DNA from: Pseudomonadota bacterium
Lineage (GTDB): Bacteria; Bdellovibrionota; Bacteriovoracia; Bacteriovoracales; Bacteriovoracaceae
DNA length: 64,000 bases
Assembly (NCBI GenBank): GCA_027487515.1
Contig: JAIYDL010000023.1
Coordinates: 52,115 to 116,114, forward strand
Direction of reading: 5' to 3'
A program made the position numbers and the translations under genes. Below, one piece after another: positions 26,130-34,393 of this stretch; the first letter of the stretch is position 1, and the number at the start of each line of letters is the position of its first letter. The notes under the pieces are model-generated. The model was not told where the DNA came from, did not search any database, and saw only the letters and a program-made list of their open reading frames with translations.

Positions 26130-26272
26130 AAAAACCTCCAGAAACGTGAATTAATTATTAGGGTAATTATAAGTGAAATGCCTCTGATCCTCACCTTTTA
26201 TTCGTCCAGCCTAGACAAATTCTTGGTATGGAGCATAGTATAAAGCTTTAAAGAATTTAGACCGAGGTACCT

Positions 26273-26902
26273 GTGGAGTCACCGAATAGATCAAATAATG
26301 GCGGCGGAAGTGCTGGCGGCGGAAGTGGCCGTCGACGCCGCTCCCGAGGGGGAAACCGCGGTGGTGGTAACCGGAACGGTGAACCTGCCGCGCGCAACGC
26401 CAACGAGGGTCAGAGTCGGGGCCCGCAAGACGGCCGCAACCGTTCACAGCAACCGAGTTCCCGGAACCGAGGACGAGCGGGCCGTGCCCTCTCTGTGAAT
26501 CAGGTGCTCGTGAAGTACGATAACCTTCTAGAGCAGCACCTCATCACCAGACGAAAATACTTTGAGTATTTTAACCGCGTCGACGACCGGCAGCTCTTCA
26601 AGCTCGAGAAAAACTTTTTCACGAGCATCGAGCACCTGCGCCGCTTCGAAGCAAACCTTGAGTCTCATCAGCGAGAGGCCCTCGAGAAACATAAAACCGA
26701 GCGCTACCGTTTAGACCTGACCTATTCCAACAACAGAGGTTGGGATCCAGCGGAGATCGCGAAGGTCGAAGTGAGTCCGGACGAAGTAGAGGATCCGCAC
26801 TTCAAAGATTCTCAGAAAGAAGCCTTCGCTGAGTACCAGGACGATACGGAAGAGTCGGAGGGCACGTTTGAGGACTACCTTCGCCTGAAGGGTCAGGTCT
26901 AA
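26273..26902 (+). CDS. RG-rich protein of unknown function
   Basis: 209 residues from a GTG preceded by GAGGT. Residues 1-70 are a low-complexity Gly/Arg/Asn segment (GGGSGRRRRSRGG and similar) like the RGG regions of RNA-binding proteins. Residues about 73-145 form a predicted helical domain (VLVKYDNLLEQHL, YFEYFNRVDD). The C-terminus is strongly acidic. No family could be named. The RG tail suggests nucleic-acid or ribosome binding; that is inference. The hairpin that follows (26909-26930) is shared with the opposing regulator gene. Confidence 0.78.
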   Translation: MESPNRSNNGGGSAGGGSGRRRRSRGGNRGGGNRNGEPAARNANEGQSRGPQDGRNRSQQPSSRNRGRAGRALSVNQVLVKYDNLLEQHLITRRKYFEYFNRVDDRQLFKLEKNFFTSIEHLRRFEANLESHQREALEKHKTERYRLDLTYSNNRGWDPAEIAKVEVSPDEVEDPHFKDSQKEAFAEYQDDTEESEGTFEDYLRLKGQV

Positions 26903-26908
26903 AAAAAA

Positions 26909-26930
26909 ACGGCCAGGGTTACCTGGCCGT
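26909..26930. terminator. Terminator between the RG-rich protein and XRE regulator genes
   Basis: A 9-bp perfect stem (ACGGCCAGG / CCTGGCCGT) with a GTTA loop. The minus-strand side runs into nine T residues, so it terminates the XRE gene efficiently. On the plus strand the downstream T content is low. Confidence 0.85.
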
Positions 26931-26952
26931 CTCGCAAAAATATCAGTGTGAA

Positions 26953-27300
26953 TTAGATGCCGTCGGTCCCCGTTGCACCGAACTGCGGTGCGCTCAACGT
27001 CGCCACAACGTCCGCGGACTTTTCTTTCTTCGTCGGCTTGATGTTGTAGAGGTAATTGTTCAGTGTCTCTTCCTGATCTTTCAGGATCGCCGCCTTCAGT
27101 TCTTCCGACGGAATGTCCAAGACCTCAGATACTTTCCGCAGCATCTTGAGTGGGATGTTACAAAGCGCGCGCTCGACGTTTGAAATGAACTGGCCATTTT
27201 TATAGCCCAGGAGATGAGAAAGCTCTGACTGCGAATACCCTTTCGGATGATTCATTCTCTTCGTACGAATAAGATGAGCAATGTTCTTAAAGCAGCGCAT
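26953..27300 (-). CDS. XRE/Cro-type helix-turn-helix regulator
   Basis: 115 residues. The HTH is residues about 8-66: GYSQSELSHLLGYKNGQFISNVERA is a typical Cro/C1 helix-turn-helix, followed by IPLKMLRKVSEVLDI. The tail of about 50 residues (Lys-rich, then ATLSAPQFGATGTDGI) is probably unstructured. The target is unknown. A plausible promoter lies at 27334-27361. Its divergent neighbour is xth, so regulation of that gene or of itself is possible. Confidence 0.92.
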   Translation of the reverse strand: MRCFKNIAHLIRTKRMNHPKGYSQSELSHLLGYKNGQFISNVERALCNIPLKMLRKVSEVLDIPSEELKAAILKDQEETLNNYLYNIKPTKKEKSADVVATLSAPQFGATGTDGI

Positions 27301-27333
27301 GTGTTCTCCGGCTAGATTGTGGCGAGATTCAAA

Positions 27334-27361
27334 ATAATATGCATTTTTCCGAGAATGTCAT
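27334..27361 (-). promoter_or_regulatory. Candidate sigma70 promoter for the XRE regulator
   Basis: Read on the minus strand: ATGACA, 16 bases, TATTAT, giving 4 of 6 and 5 of 6 consensus matches. The -10 lies about 34 bases before the ATG. Prediction by eye only. Confidence 0.4.
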
Positions 27362-27434
27362 TCACCATTCACAAAAATTTAAATTCTATGCTATAGGACC
27401 AACACCAGTGAACTGAAGAGGGAAAAATAATTTT

Positions 27435-28196
27435 ATGAAGCTGATTTCGTGGAACGTCAACGGCATACGCTCTGTGTATAACAAGGGGTTTCTTGAATGG
27501 TTCGCTAGGGAATCGCCGGACATCACATGCTTACAAGAAACGAAGGCCGACTACTTTCAATTTCCTCTCGAACTCCGAGAACTCCAAGACCATACGGTAA
27601 CTCATAGTTCTGCGGAAAAGAAGGGCTACTCTGGCGTGGCGACAATTTCCCGGGAGAAAATTCTTGACACGAAAAAGTTTGAGAAGCCCTCCTATGACTC
27701 CGAAGGCCGGGTCCTCATCCATGAGTACAAAGATTTCTTCCTCCTGAATTGCTATTTCCCCAACGGGCAACGGGATCATGCCCGCGTCCCGTTTAAGCTC
27801 GAGTTCTGCCACGATATTCTGAGTAAACTCTCCGAGCTCCGAAAGATAAAATCCGTCATCATCACCGGCGACTTCAACACCGCTCACCGCGAGATCGACC
27901 TCGCGAACCCGAAGTCAAACAAGAACACCACAGGATTCCTGCTGCCCGAGAGGGCGTGGGTGGACACTCTCATCGAGGCCGGCTTCGTGGATATCTTTCG
28001 TCACCTTCACCCCGACCGCACCGGGGCGTACACCTGGTGGAGTAACATGCCCGGCGTGAGGGCCCGGAACATCGGCTGGCGCATCGACTACTTCTTCATC
28101 TCTCCCGACCTCCTTCCGCGAGTGAAGGCCGCAGAAATCCTCCCGGCCGTCACCGGCTCGGACCACTGTCCGATCGTCCTCGAGCTAGGGCCCTAG
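27435..28196 (+). CDS. xth: Exodeoxyribonuclease III / AP endonuclease
   Basis: Base-excision-repair nuclease that cuts 5' of abasic sites and degrades 3' ends. 253 residues. Motifs: ISWNVNGIRS (metal Asn), LQETKAD (metal Glu), the catalytic GDFNTAHREIDLANP, and the terminal TGSDHCPIVLEL (catalytic Asp-His). It lies in the ExoA subgroup by the DLANPKSNKN block. Ends 12 bases inside the opposing receiver-domain gene. Confidence 0.97.
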   Translation: MKLISWNVNGIRSVYNKGFLEWFARESPDITCLQETKADYFQFPLELRELQDHTVTHSSAEKKGYSGVATISREKILDTKKFEKPSYDSEGRVLIHEYKDFFLLNCYFPNGQRDHARVPFKLEFCHDILSKLSELRKIKSVIITGDFNTAHREIDLANPKSNKNTTGFLLPERAWVDTLIEAGFVDIFRHLHPDRTGAYTWWSNMPGVRARNIGWRIDYFFISPDLLPRVKAAEILPAVTGSDHCPIVLELGP

Positions 28197-28547
28197 GAGG
28201 AGTTTCACTCGCTCCACCAGGTCCAGAAACTTGATCGGTTTGTAGATCAAAACGTCGTAGTGCGCGTCTTCCCTCGTGCCCGGGGCCTGGAGGTTTCCTG
28301 TGACAAGGATGAGTTTCCCTTCGTAGTGAAGCTCCTCTCTCAGGCGTTGAAAAAAGTCGTGTCCACTGCCCGAGGGCATGTTGGCATCTGACAGGACGAC
28401 GGCGTAGTCATTACAGCGAACGAGATTTATCGCAGTCTCAACATCAGCGCAGGTGTCGAGCTGAAGGTTCTCATCCTCAAAGAATCCCACGGCAAGATCC
28501 AGGAGATCGAGTTCGTCATCGAGGTAAAGAACCTTTATTCCACCCAT
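28185..28547 (-). CDS. Stand-alone response regulator receiver domain
   Basis: 120 residues, only a CheY-like domain with no output domain. The acidic pair is in YLDDE, the phospho-acceptor Asp in LSDANMPSGSG, the Thr in VTGN, and the Lys in YKPIKF. All phosphotransfer residues are present, so it should be phosphorylatable. No kinase is adjacent. Likely a phosphorelay intermediate or a protein that acts by contact. Its 3' end overlaps xth by 12 bases. Confidence 0.94.
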   Translation of the reverse strand: MGGIKVLYLDDELDLLDLAVGFFEDENLQLDTCADVETAINLVRCNDYAVVLSDANMPSGSGHDFFQRLREELHYEGKLILVTGNLQAPGTREDAHYDVLIYKPIKFLDLVERVKLLLGP

Positions 28548-28641
28548 CCCTACAACCTCCAGGACTTAGTAGTGAAGCTTTATTCCGTCTCTGAATCAGG
28601 CTAGGTCTGACGCTCCGATGTGGCAAGGAACTCCGTCTGCC

Positions 28642-29952
28642 CTACCGCTGCCGCTTCCCGTTCAAATAGACGGCACTGACGAAACCGGAGTAATTCGCCC
28701 GCTCCTTCCGGTGCGCTTCGATCAACCGCTTCAAGAGCACCTCAGGCCCGTCCGGGAGCTTTAGGTCTCCCAGAGGGATGACGATGAACGACGCATCCTT
28801 GCCGCGGCCGAGGCTGCCGGCACGACGACCGAGGCCGAGGATCTCAGCGCCGGCCAGCGTCGCTCGGTAGAGCGCCTTGACGTAAGTGGCACCGGGGACT
28901 CTCTTGCGTCGGTTTTGATCCACGAAACTCCGCATGACATCGAACATCGAAAGGAAAGGGCCACCACCGATATCTGAGCCCAGGGCCCAGCGGACGCCAG
29001 CACGCTCGACCTTTCGGAAATCGAAGAGCCCGGAGCCGAGCCCCTGCTCTTTGATCGGAGCGTTGCTCGTCGGGCAGTGGATGACAGAAGTTTTTGTTTC
29101 CGAAAGGAGTGCTAACTCTTTGGGAGAGAGGTGAATCCCGTGCCCCATGAGCGAGCGCTTCCCTAGCATCCCACTCTTCGCGTAAATCTCCGTGTAGGAT
29201 CGCACCTTCTCGAAGCCTGGGAGCTTCCGGTAGATCGAGAGCACGAATGCGATCTCTTGGGGGGTCTCTGAGAGATGAGTCTGCTTATAACAGCGCGCGC
29301 GATCGGCAAGAGCACTCCCCTTCTTCATCACCGCCGGGGTCGTCGTGATCGCGAACCGCGGGGTAAAACAATGGCGCACTCCGTGCCGCGCGATGAGCCT
29401 CTTCGTGACGGCCAGCGACTCTGCTTCCGTTTGAGTTAAGGAAACGGGAGAGTTCATGTTCATCAACACGTTTCCGATCACGAAGTCTCCCCGAGCGTGT
29501 TTCAGCGCCTCGTCGACTGCGTGCTCGTGAACTGAGCTATAACAAGCGCCCCCGATGGTCCCGTGCGCAAGGAGGTTCTTGAAGAACACTCGAGCCTTCG
29601 CAGCGGCGTAGCTCCGTTTCGCGAACTTCATCTCGGCCGGAAACGTGTACTTCTCGAGCCACTCGAGGAGAGAATCCTTGGGCATGACACGGACGTCATC
29701 CTGGACCCAATGAAAGTGCATGTCAAAAAAGCCTGGAAGAATGAGTGAATGACCGAAGTCCGTGGTGTTCTGACGTGTCATGCGGGCGCCGTACTTTTTC
29801 ACCCCGCGCTCCAGCGGAAGGAGTTCAAGAATCTTTGCGCCACCGATCGTCGGTTGAGTCACGAGAAGTCCGGCCCTGTGGTAGTCACAGGACTCATCGT
29901 CCTTCGGGTTAACGAAGGTCCCGATGTAGAAGCTTAAGTTTTGCACTGCCAA
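28642..29952 (-). CDS. guaD: Guanine deaminase (amidohydrolase superfamily)
   Basis: Converts guanine to xanthine plus ammonia. From a TTG at 29952 with AAGGA six bases upstream, the product is 436 residues; GTG at 29946 is an alternative, and the longer frame (to 30021) overlaps the divergent NfeD gene and is unlikely. Metal ligands: PGFFDMHFHWVQ (HxH), QTHLSE, GHGIHLS and GSDIGGGPFLSMFDVMR (Asp). TPRFAITTTP and HCPTSNAPI are signatures that separate guanine deaminases from other amidohydrolases. Purine salvage and nitrogen use fits the nuclease and peptidase content around it. Confidence 0.9.
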   Translation of the reverse strand: MAVQNLSFYIGTFVNPKDDESCDYHRAGLLVTQPTIGGAKILELLPLERGVKKYGARMTRQNTTDFGHSLILPGFFDMHFHWVQDDVRVMPKDSLLEWLEKYTFPAEMKFAKRSYAAAKARVFFKNLLAHGTIGGACYSSVHEHAVDEALKHARGDFVIGNVLMNMNSPVSLTQTEAESLAVTKRLIARHGVRHCFTPRFAITTTPAVMKKGSALADRARCYKQTHLSETPQEIAFVLSIYRKLPGFEKVRSYTEIYAKSGMLGKRSLMGHGIHLSPKELALLSETKTSVIHCPTSNAPIKEQGLGSGLFDFRKVERAGVRWALGSDIGGGPFLSMFDVMRSFVDQNRRKRVPGATYVKALYRATLAGAEILGLGRRAGSLGRGKDASFIVIPLGDLKLPDGPEVLLKRLIEAHRKERANYSGFVSAVYLNGKRQR

Positions 29953-30008
29953 AGGAAGTCCTTTTAAGTTGTCCGGAACGAAAAAGATCAGGTAACGTAC
30001 TCGTACCC

Positions 30009-31319
30009 ATGAGAATCTCAATTTTAACCCAACTTTTAATTCTTGTCTTCGCTCTTATCCCACTCCGGGTCACCGCCACTCCCCTCGAAATCCGCGAGCT
30101 GAGCTTGCTCACGGTGAACTCCGCGATTACTCCCGCAACGTTCGATTACCTGAAGCAAAATTTTGAGACTCTTCCCGCCACTTCGTTGATCGTGCTGCGG
30201 TTAAACACTCCCGGTGGTCTCGTCAGTACCACCAAGGACATCATCACTCTCGTTGGCCGGCGAGGTCGTCCGTTTGTGGTTTGGATCACACCGGAAGGAG
30301 CCTCTGCTTCCAGCGCCGGTGCGATCATCGCTTCGGCCGCGCACTTCATCTTCATGTCTCCTGGAACCAATCTCGGAGCGGCCACGCCCGTGGGCTTGGG
30401 TGGAGACATCAACGACGGGGACGGCCGGCGCAAAGCGCTCAGTGACCTCAAGGCCCTGGTTCGCTCCCTCAGTACCTCCCGTGGCCGACCCGCAGCCCCG
30501 TTTGAGAAAATGATCTCGGACGCTTCGGCCTTCACCGCTGATGAGGCCCGGGCCCTTCGGATCATCGACGGGGTCGTCTCCTCAGAAAAAGATCTTCTTT
30601 CGCTCGTCGACGGAAAGACGGTGGTCCTTGATGGTGTCCCTCGGACCATCGTAGTGGCAGCTCCTGACGTCAAGACCTACGATCCTTCCACGGGCCAAAA
30701 GATCCTCGCAGTCCTCGCCGATCCGTCCACGGCCTACATCTTGTTCCTCCTCGGGGTCGCTCTCATTTACTTCGAGTTCCAGGCGCCGGGAGGGTTCGTC
30801 GCAGGATCCGTTGGCCTGTGCTTCCTTATCCTCTCGGGTATTTCATTCCAGGTCCTCCCTCTCGACTGGGGTTCTCTGGGCCTCATCGCAACCGGGATCT
30901 TCCTTCTGATCCTGGAACTTTTCGTCATCAGCTACGGAATCCTTTCCATCGCGGGCCTTGCGGCCCTCGTCGCTGGATCGCTCTTCCTGTTTCATGGTGA
31001 CACGGGCTACATTTCGGTCGAATACACCGTCATTTTTTCAGCGCTTGCCGGGGCCATCCTCGGCATCGGAGGGATCGTTTGGTACCTCTACCGGGAAGAG
31101 AAGCAACGCTCGAAGATCGATGACTTCTTTCTGCCCGTCGGCGCTCGGGGATTTGTCCTGACGAAGCTCTCGGGCCAGGAGTACCAAGTGAGAGTCCGCG
31201 GAGAAATCTGGCGTGCCTTTGCCGACGAGGAGCTCTCGGTCTCTGACCCCATCGCTGTCACTGAGGTCGACCCCCGAGGTCTTCTTATTAAAATTCGCAA
31301 AGATCTTTCATCACTCTAA
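30009..31319 (+). CDS. NfeD-family protein with ClpP-class protease domain
   Basis: 436 residues. A signal peptide or N-terminal helix (about 5-23) leads to a ClpP/SppA-like serine protease domain: NTPGG (66-70), GASASSAG (97-104, nucleophile Ser within it), and a Lys at K142 (RRKALSD) as the likely catalytic partner. Four or five membrane helices follow (about 245-355), then an OB-fold domain at the C-terminus, as in the long NfeD1b form. In this class the partner is a slipin, and the slipin gene follows after 9 bases. Together they are thought to control membrane protein quality. Confidence 0.92.
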   Translation: MRISILTQLLILVFALIPLRVTATPLEIRELSLLTVNSAITPATFDYLKQNFETLPATSLIVLRLNTPGGLVSTTKDIITLVGRRGRPFVVWITPEGASASSAGAIIASAAHFIFMSPGTNLGAATPVGLGGDINDGDGRRKALSDLKALVRSLSTSRGRPAAPFEKMISDASAFTADEARALRIIDGVVSSEKDLLSLVDGKTVVLDGVPRTIVVAAPDVKTYDPSTGQKILAVLADPSTAYILFLLGVALIYFEFQAPGGFVAGSVGLCFLILSGISFQVLPLDWGSLGLIATGIFLLILELFVISYGILSIAGLAALVAGSLFLFHGDTGYISVEYTVIFSALAGAILGIGGIVWYLYREEKQRSKIDDFFLPVGARGFVLTKLSGQEYQVRVRGEIWRAFADEELSVSDPIAVTEVDPRGLLIKIRKDLSSL

Positions 31320-31328
31320 GGAGTTACT

Positions 31329-32069
31329 ATGGAGCTTACGTTTCTGCCTTTTTTGATTTTCGCCGGTCTTATTCTTTTCAGCACATTTAAAATCCTCAAC
31401 GAGTATGAGCGCGGTGTGATCCTGCGCCTTGGAAAGTTTTCAGGGATCCGCGGTCCAGGCCTCATCATCCTCGTTCCTGGCATCGAAAAAATGCTTAAGA
31501 TCGACCTTCGACTCGTGACCATGGACATTCCTTCGCAGGACATCATCTCAAAAGACAACATTTCCCTGAAGGTAAACGGCGTCGTTTACTTCAAGGTCAG
31601 TAACCCTGAGCGAGCGATCATCTCGGTCGAGAACTACTACCACGCCACCGCTCAGATCGCGCAGACCACTCTCCGCTCCGTCGTAGGCCAGTACGAGCTC
31701 GATGAGATCCTCGCCAAGCGGGATGCCATCAACGCTAAGCTCCAGAGTATCCTTGATGAAGTCACTGAGCCCTGGGGAATTAAGGTCACGAACGTTGAAG
31801 TGAAGGCGATCGACCTTCCCGTTGAGATGCAGCGAGCGATGGCCAAGCAGGCCGAAGCCGAGCGGGAGAAGCGTGCGAAGATCATTTCGGCGGAAGGCGA
31901 ATTCGATGCTGCTCAAAAACTTTCAGAAGCCGCGAAGGTCCTCGGAGAACAAGACCATGCGATCACCCTCAGATTCCTTGCGACGATGCGGGAGATCGCA
32001 AGCTCGAACAACAGCTCAACTACGTTCTTCCCAATTCCAATGGATTTTCTTTCAAAACTTATAAAGTAA
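31329..32069 (+). CDS. Slipin (stomatin/SPFH band-7 protein)
   Basis: Membrane-microdomain scaffold, 246 residues. One N-terminal hydrophobic segment (about 4-19), then the band-7/SPFH core ([26 protein letters not shown]) and a coiled coil (about 170-215, [16 protein letters not shown]). The C-terminal segment is hydrophobic ([14 protein letters not shown]). AAGGAG precedes the ATG, 9 bases after the NfeD gene, so it is the second gene of that operon. Slipins are substrates and partners of the NfeD protease in the characterised archaeal pair. Confidence 0.95.
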   Translation: MELTFLPFLIFAGLILFSTFKILNEYERGVILRLGKFSGIRGPGLIILVPGIEKMLKIDLRLVTMDIPSQDIISKDNISLKVNGVVYFKVSNPERAIISVENYYHATAQIAQTTLRSVVGQYELDEILAKRDAINAKLQSILDEVTEPWGIKVTNVEVKAIDLPVEMQRAMAKQAEAEREKRAKIISAEGEFDAAQKLSEAAKVLGEQDHAITLRFLATMREIASSNNSSTTFFPIPMDFLSKLIK

Positions 32070-32077
32070 TCACTAGC

Positions 32078-32105
32078 GATTTGCCCGGTTCTTACCGGGC
32101 AAATC
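32078..32105. terminator. Hairpin between slipin and small secreted protein genes
   Basis: A perfect 12-bp stem (GATTTGCCCGGT / ACCGGGCAAATC) with a TCTT loop, starting 8 bases after the slipin stop and 10 before the opposing stop. T-runs are weak on both sides, so termination strength is uncertain. Confidence 0.65.
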
Positions 32106-32115
32106 CTATGAGAGA

Positions 32116-32352
32116 TCACCAGTTGGGGTGGCCCAATTGCTTGACGTTCTTTTCGATCTTATCTGGTCCTTCGAATTCCACTTTCTCCAACGGCGTCGTT
32201 GACGCTGGTCCGCGAGTAGGAACCTTCCTAAACTTCTCTTCATCTTTAGATAGATCGGACTTGAGGTCCGCGGCGAGCTCGCGATTAAAATCTGGAGTCG
32301 TACGACTAAAGACGGGGCTAGAAATTACCAGTGCGATAAGTAAGAGTTTCAT
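32116..32352 (-). CDS. Small secreted protein of 78 residues
   Basis: Signal peptide (MKLLLIALVISSPVFS, cleaved before RT) and a charged mature part of about 60 residues ending GHPNW. No cysteine, no known family. GGAGG sits seven bases from the ATG. A TATAAT box and a 12-bp palindrome (32431-32448, see there) lie about 85 bases upstream. Probably periplasmic. Confidence 0.72.
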   Translation of the reverse strand: MKLLLIALVISSPVFSRTTPDFNRELAADLKSDLSKDEEKFRKVPTRGPASTTPLEKVEFEGPDKIEKNVKQLGHPNW

Positions 32353-32430
32353 AGACTCCTCCTATAATCTTATCGGCTCAAACAGCAGGAATCTTTAATC
32401 TCTTAGAGGGTGCAGCAGACTGTTGGGAAG

Positions 32431-32448
32431 ATTATACCTTTCGAAAGG
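32431..32448 (-). promoter_or_regulatory. TATAAT box and overlapping palindrome upstream of the small secreted protein
   Basis: On the minus strand, CCTTTCGAAAGG (32437-32448, a perfect 12-bp palindrome) is followed immediately by TATAAT (32431-32436). It sits where a repressor bound between -35 and -10 would block RNA polymerase. No good -35 is seen. Inference by eye. Confidence 0.35.
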
Positions 32449-32494
32449 ATGGATCACGGGTAGGATCAAAAACGAAACAATACGGGGATAAACA

Positions 32495-32516
32495 AAGGGG
32501 CCCTTCCGGGCCCCTT
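32495..32516 (-). terminator. Terminator of typA
   Basis: A 9-bp stem (AAGGGGCCC / GGGCCCCTT) with a 4-base loop, followed on the minus strand by TTTGTTT counting the last stem bases. It lies 6 bases after the typA stop. Confidence 0.85.
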
Positions 32517-32521
32517 GAGCA

Positions 32522-34330
32522 TTAGCGGGTAACTTTTCGGAGATTTTGGTTCAGTTCTTTTTTCCGGATCCGAATACTCTTCGGAGTCACTTCGACCCAT
32601 TCATCATCGTCAATCCAGTCCAGGGCCCAGTCAAGAGTCCGATGAGGAATTGGAGGGAGGATGATGTTCTCGTCTTTCCCGGCGGTCCGCACAGAGCTCA
32701 GGTGCTTTTCACGACAAACGTTGACGTTAAGATCGTTGGGCCTCGTGTGTTCTCCGACAACTTGACCTTCGTAGGACTGCTCGCCCGGTAGAACGAACTG
32801 ACGGCCCGAGGCAAGGAGGTTGAAGAGTGCGTACGGCGTGATCTTGCCGGTACGGTCGGAAATCAGTGCTCCGTTCTGACGAGAGAGCATCTTGCCGACG
32901 TGCGGCTCGTAGCCCACGAAGTAGGAGGACATGAGTCCCTGTCCCTTGGTATCTGTGAGGAATGTGGACCGGTACCCAATGAGTCCGCGGGATGGAACAT
33001 GGAATTCCATCCGGGTGCGACCTTCGCCGAAGGGCTGCATCGCTTCGAGACGACCTTTCCGTGTGGCCATTTTTTCAGTAATCGCCCCTGTGGAATCGTT
33101 CGGAACGTCGAGCACCAAGCGCTCGAAGGGCTCCATCAGAACACCGTCGATTTCTTTCATGATGACCTGTGGCCGAGCGATCATGAGCTCGAAACCAGCG
33201 CGCCGAATCTCTTCGAACACTACAGCGACCTGAAGTTCACCGCGGGCCTTGAGGATGAAAACTTTTGGATCATTCGTTGGCTCGTATCTGAGGGAGACAT
33301 TCTTTCTGATGGCGTCGATCAGGAACTCCTCAAGCTTTCGAGAAGTGAGGTATTCGCCCTCACGGCCAGACATCGGAGATGTAGAAACCGAGACCTGGAC
33401 CGAGACCGTCGGAGGTTCTACTTCAATCCGAGGCAGTGCCTCTGGCCGTTCAACGGCGGTGAGAGTGTCGCCGATATCTCCATGCTCAAGTCCAGAAATA
33501 ATAACGATCTCGCCGGCCTCCGCAGACTCAACAGTTGCCATACCGAGACCATCGTAAATCTGGAGAGAGGTGACTTTAAAGGTCTTCACTTTACCGTCGG
33601 CAGGGATGTGAGCCAGCTGCTTGGCGTTATAAACAGTCCCGCGTTGGATCCGACCGACCATTAAGGACCCGAGGTAGTTCGAGTAAGAAAGGTTCGTGAT
33701 CATCAGCTGTGCAGGACCCTCTTTTTCGACTTTCGGCTTCGGGTAATAATCAGAAATAAGGAAGTCGAGCATCGGCTCGAGGTTCCCTTCGCGACGGTTT
33801 TGGTCCTCAGAAGCGTAGCCATTTCGGCCAGAACCATAGATGAACGGGATGTTGAGGTCGATCTCGTGGCCCGATTGAGCAGCAAGCTCGAGGAGAAGAT
33901 CCTCAACTTCGGATCTCACTTCGTCGATCCGTTGATCGGCGCGATCAACCTTGTTGATGAATACGGCCACGCGGATATCGCGCTCAAGGGCCTTAGAAAG
34001 AACGAACCGCGTCTGTGGCAACGGTCCTTCGGAGGCGTCCACGAGAAGAAGAATCCCATCCACCATCATAAGAGAGCGTTCGACCTCGCCACCGAAGTCG
34101 GCGTGCCCCGGGGTATCTAGGAGATTAATCTTAGTGCCTTTCCAACGGATGGCGCAGTTCTTGGCCTTGATGGTGATTCCGCGCTCTTTCTCGAGTTCGC
34201 CGGAGTCCATCATGCGCTCGGTGACCTGCTCGTGAGCAGAGAAGAGGCCCGATTGTTTTAGGAGTTCGTCGACGAGAGTGGTCTTACCGTGATCCACGTG
34301 GGCCACGATGGCGATGTTCTTCAAATTCAT
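32522..34330 (-). CDS. typA: Translational GTPase TypA/BipA
   Basis: Ribosome-associated GTPase of 602 residues, needed for growth under stress and low temperature in other bacteria. G1 AHVDHGKTTLVDELL, G2 RGITI, G3 DTPGHADFGGEVER, G4 NKVDRAD. The effector domains and the TypA-specific C-terminal region (GLIGYRSTFLTDT and YEPHVGKMLSRQNGALIS) are complete. AAAGG lies seven bases before the ATG. Single gene with its own terminator. Confidence 0.98.
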   Translation of the reverse strand: MNLKNIAIVAHVDHGKTTLVDELLKQSGLFSAHEQVTERMMDSGELEKERGITIKAKNCAIRWKGTKINLLDTPGHADFGGEVERSLMMVDGILLLVDASEGPLPQTRFVLSKALERDIRVAVFINKVDRADQRIDEVRSEVEDLLLELAAQSGHEIDLNIPFIYGSGRNGYASEDQNRREGNLEPMLDFLISDYYPKPKVEKEGPAQLMITNLSYSNYLGSLMVGRIQRGTVYNAKQLAHIPADGKVKTFKVTSLQIYDGLGMATVESAEAGEIVIISGLEHGDIGDTLTAVERPEALPRIEVEPPTVSVQVSVSTSPMSGREGEYLTSRKLEEFLIDAIRKNVSLRYEPTNDPKVFILKARGELQVAVVFEEIRRAGFELMIARPQVIMKEIDGVLMEPFERLVLDVPNDSTGAITEKMATRKGRLEAMQPFGEGRTRMEFHVPSRGLIGYRSTFLTDTKGQGLMSSYFVGYEPHVGKMLSRQNGALISDRTGKITPYALFNLLASGRQFVLPGEQSYEGQVVGEHTRPNDLNVNVCREKHLSSVRTAGKDENIILPPIPHRTLDWALDWIDDDEWVEVTPKSIRIRKKELNQNLRKVTR

Positions 34331-34393
34331 TTAAATACCTTTGTGATGAGTGAAAGTACTCTAAATGAAAAGGGTCAATCTGACGAGTTAAAA

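Noticed and set aside
25227..26243. 338-residue open frame opposite mdh
   Set aside because: Antisense of mdh, with no domain and no independent start signals.
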